Source: Actinobacteria bacterium Ga0077560
GTDB lineage: Bacteria; Actinomycetota; Thermoleophilia; Miltoncostaeales; Miltoncostaeaceae
DNA length: 64,000 nucleotides
Assembly: GCA_001464275.1 (NCBI GenBank)
Contig: LNFL01000057.1
Location: 1 to 64,000, forward strand
Direction of reading: 5' to 3'
Shown: in pieces, positions 25,858 to 33,782 of the stretch
Position numbering within the stretch: position 1 is the first letter of the stretch
Layout: every line of letters starts with the position of its first letter
Program-made: the position numbers and the translations under genes
Notes under the pieces: model-generated
Databases searched by the model: none
Seen by the model: only the letters and a program-made list of their open reading frames with translations
Told to the model about the DNA's origin: nothing

Positions 25858-26637
25858 ATGCCGAATCGGGCCACACAGGCGCCCAAGGCTGAGACCCCGG
25901 CGCCGACGGGCGAAGGGGCGATCATCGAGATGGCCGGCGTCGGGCATCGGTACGGGCAGTCCGACGCCCTCCGTGGAATCGACCTCACCGTTTCGGAAGG
26001 GGAGATCTTCGGCTTCCTGGGCCACAACGGCGCCGGCAAGACGACCACCATTCACATCCTCACCACGCTGATCGTCCCGACCTCCGGGTCGGCGCGCGTC
26101 TGTGGACACGACGTCGTCGCCCACCGCCTGGATGTTCAACGGGCCATCGGGTACCTGCCGGAGAACGTCCGGATGTATGACCATCTCACGGCCCGGGAGA
26201 ACCTGCGCTTCTTCGCACGACTGTCCGGCGTGGCCGACATCCCCCGGGCGATCGATGACGCTCTCGGCTTCCTCGGGTGCCAGGACCTCGCCGACCGCCG
26301 CGTGGGGACCTTCTCCAAGGGAATGCGCCAGCGCATCGGAATTGCGCAGGCCATCCTCCACCGCCCGCGGGTCCTGTTCCTCGACGAGCCCACCTCGGGT
26401 CTCGACCCGATGGGCGTCCGCCAGCTGCGCGACACGATCGAGCGGCTCAACGCCGAACTCGGCATGACCATCTTCATGAACACCCACCTGCTGAGCGAGG
26501 TGTCGCGCGTCTGCAGCACCATCGGGGTGCTCGCGGACGGTGAGCTCATCTACCGGGACACACTGGCCCGGACACTCGAGTGCTTCCCCGATGAGGCGTC
26601 GCTCGAAGACATCTACGTCCGTCTCGAGGACGGATGA
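25858..26637 (+). CDS. ABC transporter ATP-binding protein
   Basis: This 259-residue ATPase of the export/CcmA-NosF class has Walker A GHNGAGKTTT near residue 60, the signature TFSKGMRQRIGIA, Walker B VLFLDEPTSGLDP and the H loop NTHLLSE. It starts at the ATG at 25858 with GAGAGG upstream. It overlaps the first permease gene by four bases and heads a four-gene operon with two permeases and a lipoprotein. Substrate is unknown; lipid, peptide antibiotic or membrane-protein handling is typical for this class. Confidence 0.93.
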   Translation: MPNRATQAPKAETPAPTGEGAIIEMAGVGHRYGQSDALRGIDLTVSEGEIFGFLGHNGAGKTTTIHILTTLIVPTSGSARVCGHDVVAHRLDVQRAIGYLPENVRMYDHLTARENLRFFARLSGVADIPRAIDDALGFLGCQDLADRRVGTFSKGMRQRIGIAQAILHRPRVLFLDEPTSGLDPMGVRQLRDTIERLNAELGMTIFMNTHLLSEVSRVCSTIGVLADGELIYRDTLARTLECFPDEASLEDIYVRLEDG

Positions 26638-27560
26638 CGGCGGCGGTCGCGATCGCCGGCGGGCAACTCCGTTCGCTGACGCGCCGCCGGACCTTCCTGG
26701 CGATGCTGCTGGTGCTCCTGCTGATGACCGCGCTGTCCGGATTCATCGGCTGGTCGAGCCACTCGACCATCGTCAGCGTCTACGACGAGACCGTTCGGAC
26801 CCTCACGGCAGCGGGAAAGCCCGCTCCGCCGAACCCGTTCTCGGGCAAGCCGCGCCTCGCCCTGCTCAACAACATGATCATCTACGTGCCGCTCATCGGC
26901 GCGCTGCTGGCGATCGTCATCGGACACCTCAGCATCACCGATGACCGGATCGCAGGGGTCAACAGGGTCGTGTTCTCCCGGCCCGTCCCCCGCGTCGCCT
27001 ACTACTGGGGCAAGGTGACCGGAGGCGCGCTCGCCTTGCTGGTGATCATGGCCGCCTGCCTGGTGCTGAGCATCATCGCCGTCTCGCTGATCAACGGCGG
27101 TGCACCGACCGCGCCGGAGTTCCTGCGACTCGGCGCGTTCTACGGCCTCGCCTGGACGTATCTCCTGGTCTTCATGTTGGTGGGGATGGCCTGCGCACTG
27201 CTGCTGCGGAGTCAGTCGATGGGACTCCTTGCCGGTGTGGCCGTCTGGGTGCTGGTGACCTTCGCAACTCCGCAGTTCACGTCGGGCCTGCGGCCCGTCG
27301 CCTCGCTGAACCCGGTGAACGATCCCGTCGCGGTCAGCTCATCACCGTTCTTCCGCGTGACCTCCAGGGCCAAGCCGGCCTCGGTGAGCGAGCAGTACAA
27401 GACCCTCAGCACCCAGATCCTCACCGAGGGGCACCGGTTCACGCTCGGGGCCACGCTCGGACACCTCGCCCCGATCCTGGTCTTCGGCGGGCTGCTCGGG
27501 GCGTGGTCGCTCCGCCTCGTGCGTCGACACGACTTCTCCGAGGAGGCCGTCGTTGACTAG
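26634..27560 (+). CDS. ABC-2 type permease, first
   Basis: This 308-residue permease has six hydrophobic segments: one near residue 20 (LAMLLVLLLMTALSGFIGW) followed by a large external loop, then helices near 80-105, 130-155, 165-190, 195-215 and 275-295. The layout resembles NosY-type ABC-2 permeases. It overlaps the ATPase upstream and the second permease downstream. Confidence 0.88.
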   Translation: MTAAVAIAGGQLRSLTRRRTFLAMLLVLLLMTALSGFIGWSSHSTIVSVYDETVRTLTAAGKPAPPNPFSGKPRLALLNNMIIYVPLIGALLAIVIGHLSITDDRIAGVNRVVFSRPVPRVAYYWGKVTGGALALLVIMAACLVLSIIAVSLINGGAPTAPEFLRLGAFYGLAWTYLLVFMLVGMACALLLRSQSMGLLAGVAVWVLVTFATPQFTSGLRPVASLNPVNDPVAVSSSPFFRVTSRAKPASVSEQYKTLSTQILTEGHRFTLGATLGHLAPILVFGGLLGAWSLRLVRRHDFSEEAVVD

Positions 27561-28536
27561 CGGACACCCCCACCCGGCGATCGCCATCGCCGGACACGAA
27601 TACCGATCGGCGACACGAAACCGGGTCCTGGCCATCCTGGTGGTGGGGATGGTGCTCGTCGCAGCCGCATCGGTCACGATCGCCTCGTACGACTTCAAAG
27701 CGCAGATCGCCGATTACAACAGCTACGTGGCGCAGGCCAAGGCGGCGGGTGTTGCGGTCACCGCGCCCCCCCAGCTGTTCCCGCTCCAGCTGCTGCGCCC
27801 GGTGATCGAGTATGTGCAGATCATCGGCGCGGTCTTCGCCATAGGGCTCGGCTACCTCACCGTGGCCCGGGAGCGGACGGGGAACACCCTCAGACTGCTG
27901 CTCACGCGCCCGGTGCGGAACACCGACCTCATGTTCGGCCGGCTGCTGGGTGCGGGAGCCCTGATCGTGACGATCCTGGGGGCCACGGCGCTCATCAGCG
28001 TGTTCCTGATCGGCGTTCTCGGAGGAACCTGGTTGGGGGGTGGCGATCTCCTCCGGGTCGCCATCACCTTCCTCACCGGTTCGCTGTACATGCTGATCTT
28101 CTACGCCCTTGGGGTTTGGCTCTCGGCCCGCAGCCGGGCGCTGGTGAACGGGCTCGTCGTCGCGCTCGTGGCCTGGTTGATGGTGGTCCTCATCATCCCG
28201 CAGATCGGCGACACGATGGACCCCGACAACCAGGTGCCCGGAGGGCTGTTCGCCGCGCTCCAGGTGCAGAAAGCAGATGAGAAGAAGGTCCTCGCCCACT
28301 TCTCCACGTACGAGCGGATTCGCAACGACCTGGAGGAGACCTCGCTCACCAAGCACTTCGAACGCCTCACGTTCGCGGTGACCGGCATCAAGGACAAGTA
28401 CAACGGCGTCTCGCTCGCGACGGTCGCCGCGGACAAGCGCGGAGACATCGCATGGCTTGGTGTCTACGCCGCACTGCTGGCCACGCTCATGTGGTCAGGC
28501 ATCCGACGCGAGAGCGTCACCGGAAAGGACACCTGA
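27553..28536 (+). CDS. ABC-2 type permease, second
   Basis: This 327-residue permease has the same layout as the preceding gene: a first helix near residues 25-45, a large external loop, a cluster of helices from 75 to 225 and a final helix at the C-terminus. It would pair with the first permease as a heterodimer. It overlaps the first permease by eight bases and its stop shares one base with the start of the lipoprotein gene. Confidence 0.88.
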   Translation: MTSGHPHPAIAIAGHEYRSATRNRVLAILVVGMVLVAAASVTIASYDFKAQIADYNSYVAQAKAAGVAVTAPPQLFPLQLLRPVIEYVQIIGAVFAIGLGYLTVARERTGNTLRLLLTRPVRNTDLMFGRLLGAGALIVTILGATALISVFLIGVLGGTWLGGGDLLRVAITFLTGSLYMLIFYALGVWLSARSRALVNGLVVALVAWLMVVLIIPQIGDTMDPDNQVPGGLFAALQVQKADEKKVLAHFSTYERIRNDLEETSLTKHFERLTFAVTGIKDKYNGVSLATVAADKRGDIAWLGVYAALLATLMWSGIRRESVTGKDT

Positions 28537-29123
28537 TGGACACCCGCATCACGCGTCGCCTCACGGCGGTCTCCCTTGTTCTCGCCGGGCTGAGCACGGC
28601 CGCCCTCGCCGGATGCGGCGGGAGCACCGCATCCAACGTGACCACGGCCACGACCGGAACCGGGGCCGCTCCGGCATCCGCGGTGCTCCCGGTACCGAAG
28701 AACCCCATTGCCTCCGCCTCGACGAAGCCGGGCCTGCGCATCAGCAAGGTGTTGGTGGAGAACAACGTGGCGCCCGACACGGGCAAGGCGGTCAGCGACC
28801 ACCTCGAGGTGACGCTCCAGAACACCGCGGCGACCCCCCTGACGGGCATGGAGATCTACTACCGCATCACGGATCCGACCCTCAATCGATCGGAGGGGTA
28901 CTACACCAAGCTGACGGGCATCACGTTGGATCCCGGCGCCGTGCGGGTGATCCATTTCGACAACACCGGCGCCACCGATCACTTTCCCGTCAACAGATAC
29001 AGCCTGTACTACAACGACAAGAACGCGCTGGTCATCGACGTCACCGCGGGCGCGGCCGGCGTGAAGCCCGCGACCTTCACGGTCCGGAAGGACGCCGGCG
29101 GCGCCGAGGCAGGGGTCGAGTAG
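28536..29123 (+). CDS. Lipoprotein of the ABC transporter operon
   Basis: This 195-residue lipoprotein has a lipobox LAGC at residues 22-25 after a hydrophobic segment. The mature part contains a conserved-looking beta domain (LRISKVLVENNVAP, HLEVTLQNTAATPLTGMEIYYRITD, HFDNTGATDHFPVN, YYNDKNALVIDVTA). The tract resembles proteins that sit beside NosFY-like exporters, but I do not recognise a named family. It is anchored outside the membrane and translationally coupled to the second permease. Confidence 0.88.
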   Translation: MDTRITRRLTAVSLVLAGLSTAALAGCGGSTASNVTTATTGTGAAPASAVLPVPKNPIASASTKPGLRISKVLVENNVAPDTGKAVSDHLEVTLQNTAATPLTGMEIYYRITDPTLNRSEGYYTKLTGITLDPGAVRVIHFDNTGATDHFPVNRYSLYYNDKNALVIDVTAGAAGVKPATFTVRKDAGGAEAGVE

Positions 29124-29543
29124 CCCTCCACCGACCGTCGGCCCCGGCGCGGCCGCCCGGCGTTGCCGGCTGCGTGCCGGACCCCATCCTGAGGCGTCGG
29201 ATCAGACGTCCGGAACGTCGGTGAGGTGTGACGGACTCAGGGGTGTCGCCGGGTGGTGGCACCCCACGCCCGTTCAGGCGCCGGGCGCGGTGTCGGCGGC
29301 GAGCCGCCTCGCGAGCGCCAACCGGCCCGCACGACCCAGCCGGAGACTGCCGGCGAGCCCGGCCGGCTGAATCGCGCTCTGGTACCTCCGGCACCACGGC
29401 GGCGAGCACCGTCCGCAGCGAGGCGCGTCGCGGGCCGACTGAACTCCGCAGGAACCGGGGTGAGGGAGGGCCGACTCATGGGCGATTCATGTGGCCCGGC
29501 CACCGTCGGCTGCACCACATGCCACCCCCCTCTGGAGGAACCC
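29124..29543. other. Intergenic region, no gene recognised
   Basis: The 420 bp between the ABC operon and the next membrane protein hold only short frames without motifs. The region ends in a GGAGG site for the following gene. I see no clear terminator or operator. Confidence 0.5.
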
Positions 29544-30362
29544 GTGAACGAATCGTCCACCGTGGTTGCGCCACATCCCGGACCGGAGCACGGCAGGGCC
29601 CGCCGGATGCTCAACAAGGTGCCCGAGGTGACCCTGTATTTCTGGGTCATCAAGATCCTCGCCACCACCGTCGGTGAAACGTTCGCCGACTACCTGAACG
29701 ACACGCTCGGATTCGGTCTCGGAGGCACCACCTGGGTGATGAGCGCGGCGCTCGCCGTGGCGCTGGCCGCCCAGTTCCGCCTGTCCCGGTACGTGCCCGG
29801 GGTGTACTGGGCCGCGGTGGTGCTGATCAGCGTGGTGGGCACGCTGATCACCGACAACCTCACCGACAACGTCGGCGTGTCACTGGTGACGACCACCGGC
29901 GTGTTCGCCGCCGCCCTGGCGGTGACCTTCGCGGCGTGGTTCGCAGTCGAGCGGACGCTCTCGATCCACACGATCGTCACGCGCCGCCGGGAGGGCTTCT
30001 ACTGGCTGGCGATCCTCTTCACGTTCGCGCTTGGCACGGCCGCCGGTGATCTGATGGCCGAGCGCCTCGCACTGGGCTTCGCGACCTCAGCGCTGATCTT
30101 CGCCGGGGGGATCGCGGCGATCGCGGTCGCGCACTTCCGGTTCGGCCTCAACGCGGTGACGGCCTTCTGGGCCGCGTACGTCCTCACCCGCCCGCTCGGG
30201 GCATCGATCGGGGACTACCTCTCCCAGGCCCGCGCCGACGGTGGCCTCGGCCTCGGCACGACGGCCACCAGCCTGGTGTTCCTCACCGCGATCCTGGGGA
30301 CCGTCGCCTTCCTGAGCGTCACGGGCGTCGACCGCACCGAGCGCGCCGTCGAGCCGGCCTGA
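29544..30362 (+). CDS. COG4705-like membrane protein with four internal repeats
   Basis: This 272-residue membrane protein starts at a GTG (29544) preceded by TGGAGGA. It has about eight helices organised as repeated pairs. Each repeat has a G-x3-D stretch followed by an LG-containing turn: TVGETFADYLNDTLGFGLGGTT, read in part, then GTLITDNLTDNVGVSL, GTAAGDLMAERLALGF and GASIGDYLSQ. COG4705 proteins are uncharacterised and often occur near metal or stress genes. The repeated acidic residue within each membrane pair suggests a cation path, but this is inference. Confidence 0.85.
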   Translation: MNESSTVVAPHPGPEHGRARRMLNKVPEVTLYFWVIKILATTVGETFADYLNDTLGFGLGGTTWVMSAALAVALAAQFRLSRYVPGVYWAAVVLISVVGTLITDNLTDNVGVSLVTTTGVFAAALAVTFAAWFAVERTLSIHTIVTRRREGFYWLAILFTFALGTAAGDLMAERLALGFATSALIFAGGIAAIAVAHFRFGLNAVTAFWAAYVLTRPLGASIGDYLSQARADGGLGLGTTATSLVFLTAILGTVAFLSVTGVDRTERAVEPA

Positions 30363-30425
30363 GCGGTGAATGTGTCCGGCCGGTCCGGGCCGGCCGGACA
30401 CCCCGGTCCGTGTGAGGATGCAGCC

Positions 30426-31790
30426 GTGAACGGCGGTCGCTCACTTAAGGGCCCTGGCATCCCCATCCGCATCAGGCTCACCGCCGTGTTCGCGGTGGTG
30501 GTCGCCATCGCGCTGGCCTTCACCGGCGTGCTGGTCTACCTGGTGTTCCGGCAGGGCGTGGACGCCCGGATCGACGAGGAACTCGCCGACCGGCAGGGGC
30601 AGATCGTCCTGCTGGCGCGCGACGACCCGGATCCGGCGGCGCTCCTGGCGCGCGCGGGTGAGGCGCTCCTGCAGATCTACCGTCCGGATGGAACGCCGGT
30701 GGCGACGAGCACCCAGCTCGACTCCGCCCGGCTCATCTCCGCACCCGATGTGGCGCGCGCCGCGACCGCCCCCATCATGCTCACCCGCCCACGCCTCCCG
30801 GGCATGTCCGACGGCGTCCGCATCAGGGCCTTCCCGATACCCGGCGGCCGGGTCGCCGCCATCGCCGAGCCCCGGGACGACCGGGAACGGACGCTGCACC
30901 GCCTCGCGGTGATCCTCGGGCTCGCGCTGCCCCTGGCCCTGGTGATCGCGAGCGTTGCCGGCTACCGGGTCGCGCGGGCCGCGTTACGGCCCGTGGAGGC
31001 CCTGCGCGCTCAGGCCGCCGCCATCGGCACCGGGGACCTCGACGGCCGCCTCGCGGCCCCCGGCACCCGCGACGAGCTCGACCGGCTGGCGACGACCCTC
31101 AACGACCTCCTCGAGCGCCTCCAACGCGCCGTGGAGCACGAGCGCCGCATCATCGGGGACGCCAGCCACGAGCTGCGCACCCCGGTGAGCGTGCTCCTCA
31201 CGCGGCTGGATGTCGCGTTGCGGCAGGACCTCGACCGCGACCATCTGGTGCGCGTCCTGGAGGAGGCCCGAGGCGACGCGCGTCGCCTCGCCCGGTTGGC
31301 GGACGACCTGCTGCTCCTCGCCAGGGTCGATCAGGGAGGGCTCCCCATCCGACGCGTTCCCGTGGAGGTCCACGATCTGCTGGATGCCGCCGCCGACCGC
31401 AACCGTGCTTCGGCCGCAGGCCGGCCGATCCGCATCACCCAGGAGGTCCCCGGCGGGGCCGTGGTCCTCGCCGACCCGGACCGCACCGCGCAGGTGCTCG
31501 ACAATCTCGTCACCAACGCGGTCCGCCACGGCGCCGGCGACATCGAGCTCCGGGCGTCCCTCACACACACCCACGTCACGATCTCCGTCCGGGATCACGG
31601 CGCCGGATATCCCCCGCCGTTCCTTCCGCATGCGTTCGACCGCTTCTCCCAGGCGGACGGCGGGCGGCAGGGTGGTGGACTGGGCCTGGCCATCGTGGCG
31701 GCACTCGTCACGGCGCAGGGTGGGACGGTCACCGCCGGGAACGACCCGGACGGTGGCGCCGTGACCGCGTTCACGCTGCCGCTCGCGTGA
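30426..31790 (+). CDS. Two-component sensor histidine kinase (module C, third)
   Basis: This kinase of about 454 residues has membrane helices near residues 15-40 and 155-180, an extracytoplasmic region between them, a HAMP linker, a HisKA His in GDASHELRTP and a HATPase domain (NLVTNAVRH, DHGAGYP, GGGLGLAIV). The GTG at 30426 is preferred (AGGA upstream); a GTG at 30366 is an alternative. It is the only kinase in the window that converges tail-to-tail with its presumed regulator, with 18 bp between the stops, so the two genes cannot be cotranscribed. Confidence 0.92.
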   Translation: MNGGRSLKGPGIPIRIRLTAVFAVVVAIALAFTGVLVYLVFRQGVDARIDEELADRQGQIVLLARDDPDPAALLARAGEALLQIYRPDGTPVATSTQLDSARLISAPDVARAATAPIMLTRPRLPGMSDGVRIRAFPIPGGRVAAIAEPRDDRERTLHRLAVILGLALPLALVIASVAGYRVARAALRPVEALRAQAAAIGTGDLDGRLAAPGTRDELDRLATTLNDLLERLQRAVEHERRIIGDASHELRTPVSVLLTRLDVALRQDLDRDHLVRVLEEARGDARRLARLADDLLLLARVDQGGLPIRRVPVEVHDLLDAAADRNRASAAGRPIRITQEVPGGAVVLADPDRTAQVLDNLVTNAVRHGAGDIELRASLTHTHVTISVRDHGAGYPPPFLPHAFDRFSQADGGRQGGGLGLAIVAALVTAQGGTVTAGNDPDGGAVTAFTLPLA

Positions 31791-31808
31791 CACTCGTTCC
31801 CCGCCCGG

Positions 31809-32498
31809 TCAGTCCGGCCCTTCAACGCGAAGTCGGTATCCCGCGCCGCGCACCGTCTCCAGGGTGGTTCGCCCGAACGGGCGGTCGATCTTCTCCCGCA
31901 GGTACCGGACATAGACGTCGATGACGTTCGAGCGGTGCTCGTACCCCTGGTCCCATGCCCCCTCCAGGATCTGCAGACGCGTGAGCACACGCCCGGGGTT
32001 GCGCATGAAGACCTCAAGGATCTGGAGTTCCTTCACCGACAGATCCACCGGGGTCCCGGCCCGGGTCAGGGTGCGGCCCACCGGATCCATCACGAGGTCA
32101 CCGACCACCAGCCGCTCCGGATCTCGCACCGGGGGTCGGCGCGCCAGCGCGCGCACCCTCGCCACGAACTCCCCGAAGTCGAAGGGCTTGACCAGGTAGT
32201 CGTCCGCCCCCGTCTGAAGCCCCGTGATCCGGTCGTCCACCGCATCCCGCGCGGTCAGCATGAGGATCGGGACATCGACACCCGCATCACGCAGCCTCCG
32301 GCACGTCTCGAAACCATCAATTCCCGGGAGGTTCACGTCCAGGCAGATCACGTCGTAAGGGGAGGCGGCCGCCATCCACAGCGCGTCCTCACCACGCTCC
32401 GCAGTGTCGGCGAGCAGCCCCTCAGACCGAAGACCCGCCTGTATCAGCTCGGCGAGCGGCAGCTCATCTTCGATCACCAGGACCCGCATGGCCGTCAT
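31809..32498 (-). CDS. OmpR-family response regulator (module C, third)
   Basis: This regulator of 226-229 residues (starts at 32498 or 32489, MRVLVIEDE) has a receiver with EDE, Asp in VICLDVNLPGIDG, Thr in MLTARD and Lys in VKPF. The winged helix carries LSVKELQILEVF, SNVIDVYVRYLREKI and VRGAGYRL. It closely resembles the first regulator of this module (17993-18670) in the DNA-binding helix and wing, so the two may recognise similar sites and cross-talk is possible. Confidence 0.92.
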   Translation of the reverse strand: MTAMRVLVIEDELPLAELIQAGLRSEGLLADTAERGEDALWMAAASPYDVICLDVNLPGIDGFETCRRLRDAGVDVPILMLTARDAVDDRITGLQTGADDYLVKPFDFGEFVARVRALARRPPVRDPERLVVGDLVMDPVGRTLTRAGTPVDLSVKELQILEVFMRNPGRVLTRLQILEGAWDQGYEHRSNVIDVYVRYLREKIDRPFGRTTLETVRGAGYRLRVEGPD

Positions 32499-32629
32499 TG
32501 TGGCATCGCGGACCGCGGTCCAGGTCCCCGACGGGGGCCCGCGTCAGCAGCCCCAGCGACAGCTTCGGACCGACAGGTCGGTCCGTCCGAGCGGTTAGCG
32601 CCGTGCTTGCTGCGATCGGCGACATGCGC

Positions 32630-32639
32630 CACAATTGTG
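32630..32639. promoter_or_regulatory. Palindrome before antitoxin gene, copy 2
   Basis: The perfect palindrome CACAATTGTG ends three bases before the antitoxin ATG, exactly as in copy 1. It is a likely autoregulatory operator. Confidence 0.7.
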
Positions 32640-32642
32640 CCC

Positions 32643-32915
32643 ATGACGACCGAGCCGCTTCGCACCGTGCGCGACAAGTTTTCTGAGTACGTCGACCGGG
32701 TGGAGCGTGAGCACGAACGGGTTGTGGTCACCCGCAACGGCCGGCCCGCCGCGGTGCTGATCAGCCCCGACGATCTGCAGAGCCTCGAGGAGACCCTCGC
32801 AATCCTGGCCGACCCGGAGACGCTTCGCGGCATCCGTGAGGGTCAGGACGCGATCCGCGCGGGTGATTTCGTCGAGGGCGCCGATGCGATCGCCGCCCTG
32901 CGCCCCACGCGGTGA
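32643..32915 (+). CDS. Phd/YefM-family antitoxin, copy 2
   Basis: This 90-residue antitoxin matches copy 1 except at three positions in the C-terminal toxin-binding part (EGQDAIRAGDFVEG). The N-terminal DNA-binding half is identical, which agrees with the shared operator and suggests cross-regulation of the two loci. The ATG follows the palindrome; the frame is open far upstream, but that part covers the divergent regulator gene. It sits 300 bp before att unit 3. Confidence 0.92.
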   Translation: MTTEPLRTVRDKFSEYVDRVEREHERVVVTRNGRPAAVLISPDDLQSLEETLAILADPETLRGIREGQDAIRAGDFVEGADAIAALRPTR

Positions 32916-33181
32916 GTACCCAGTACACGGTCCGCCTCGCCGGACCGGTGGTGCGCGCGATCCAGCAGGACCTGCCCGAATCCGTCGCAGGCGCGATGAT
33001 CGAGTTCTTCAACGGCGCCCTGCGTGAGAACCCACAGCGCGTCGGCCACGCGCTGCGCAACGACCTGGAGGGCCTCTGGAGCGCACGCCGCGGATCGTTC
33101 CGCGTCATCTACGCGATCGACGACACCTCACACATCGTGAGCGTCGTCCGAGTCGACCACCGACGCGACGTCTACCGCTGA
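32912..33181 (+). CDS. RelE/ParE-superfamily toxin, copy 2
   Basis: This 89-residue toxin differs from copy 1 at six positions: residues 4 (Gln), 24 (Ser), 38 (Arg), 43 (Val), 74 (His) and 79 (Val). The catalytic-region arginines and the HRRDVYR tail are unchanged. It overlaps its antitoxin by four bases. Duplication of the whole pair, each copy placed just before a tRNA-derived unit, indicates that the cassette travelled with the module ends. Confidence 0.92.
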   Translation: MSTQYTVRLAGPVVRAIQQDLPESVAGAMIEFFNGALRENPQRVGHALRNDLEGLWSARRGSFRVIYAIDDTSHIVSVVRVDHRRDVYR

Positions 33182-33212
33182 GCCCCGATCCGGAAGCCGA
33201 TCGGAGGCGCCC

Positions 33213-33554
33213 GGGTGGTAACAGAGTGGTAACGCGACCCACAGAGACCACGGGAGATTCGCGGCCGAATCGGAGCCCGGGAACCGCCTTTTCAGGCGCT
33301 TCTCCGAGACGACGGGAGACCACGGGAGACACCGGCGCCTGACTCATAATCCTCCGCGCGCAGGTTCGAGTCCTGCCACGCCCACTCAGATCCCCTATGC
33401 AGACGGCGATCTCGGTATGTGCATCTTCGCTTCTGACCAGGGGACTTCCAGAAAGCTGCTCGTACTCGACTTAGACGCGGCTGCAGCTGCGCCGGTCTTG
33501 GCTGAAGGTGTCCCATACCTGGGAAATGGGTTCAGCCGCGACCTTGAGGGGGTC
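33213..33554 (+). repeat. tRNA-derived att-like repeat unit 3
   Basis: This is the best-formed copy. It has paired GGTGGTAAC repeats, paired AGACCACGGGAGA repeats, the tRNA core at 33341-33391 and the bipartite motif at 33523-33554. The hairpin before the motif is the strongest: GGCTGAA (33500-33506) pairs with TTCAGCC (33531-33537), and CCCAT (33512-33516) pairs with ATGGG (33526-33530). Confidence 0.85.
33341..33391 (+). other. att core 3: 3' part of a CAT-anticodon tRNA
   Basis: The core has CTCATAA, TCCTC, variable region CGCGC, T-arm and acceptor strand. It has exact tRNA geometry from the anticodon loop to the discriminator, but no matching 5' half. Confidence 0.83.
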
Positions 33555-33782
33555 AAAGTGCGCCGCATCTTTGCTCTTCGCACGTGTTGACGCAGCCACG
33601 TGCATCCGTAGCCGTGGGGCAGTCCTCATTTGGGGCGCTGGCGAGACCGGCTGAGAACCGCACGGAGAAGCCTCCGTGACGCCCAGGACGCTTCAGTGCG
33701 GCGAGACGACTCGATGCGGCGCCGCACGAATGAGATGTCGTCCGGGCCCGCAAGGGGGAACGGGCCCGGACGATCTGTCGCC

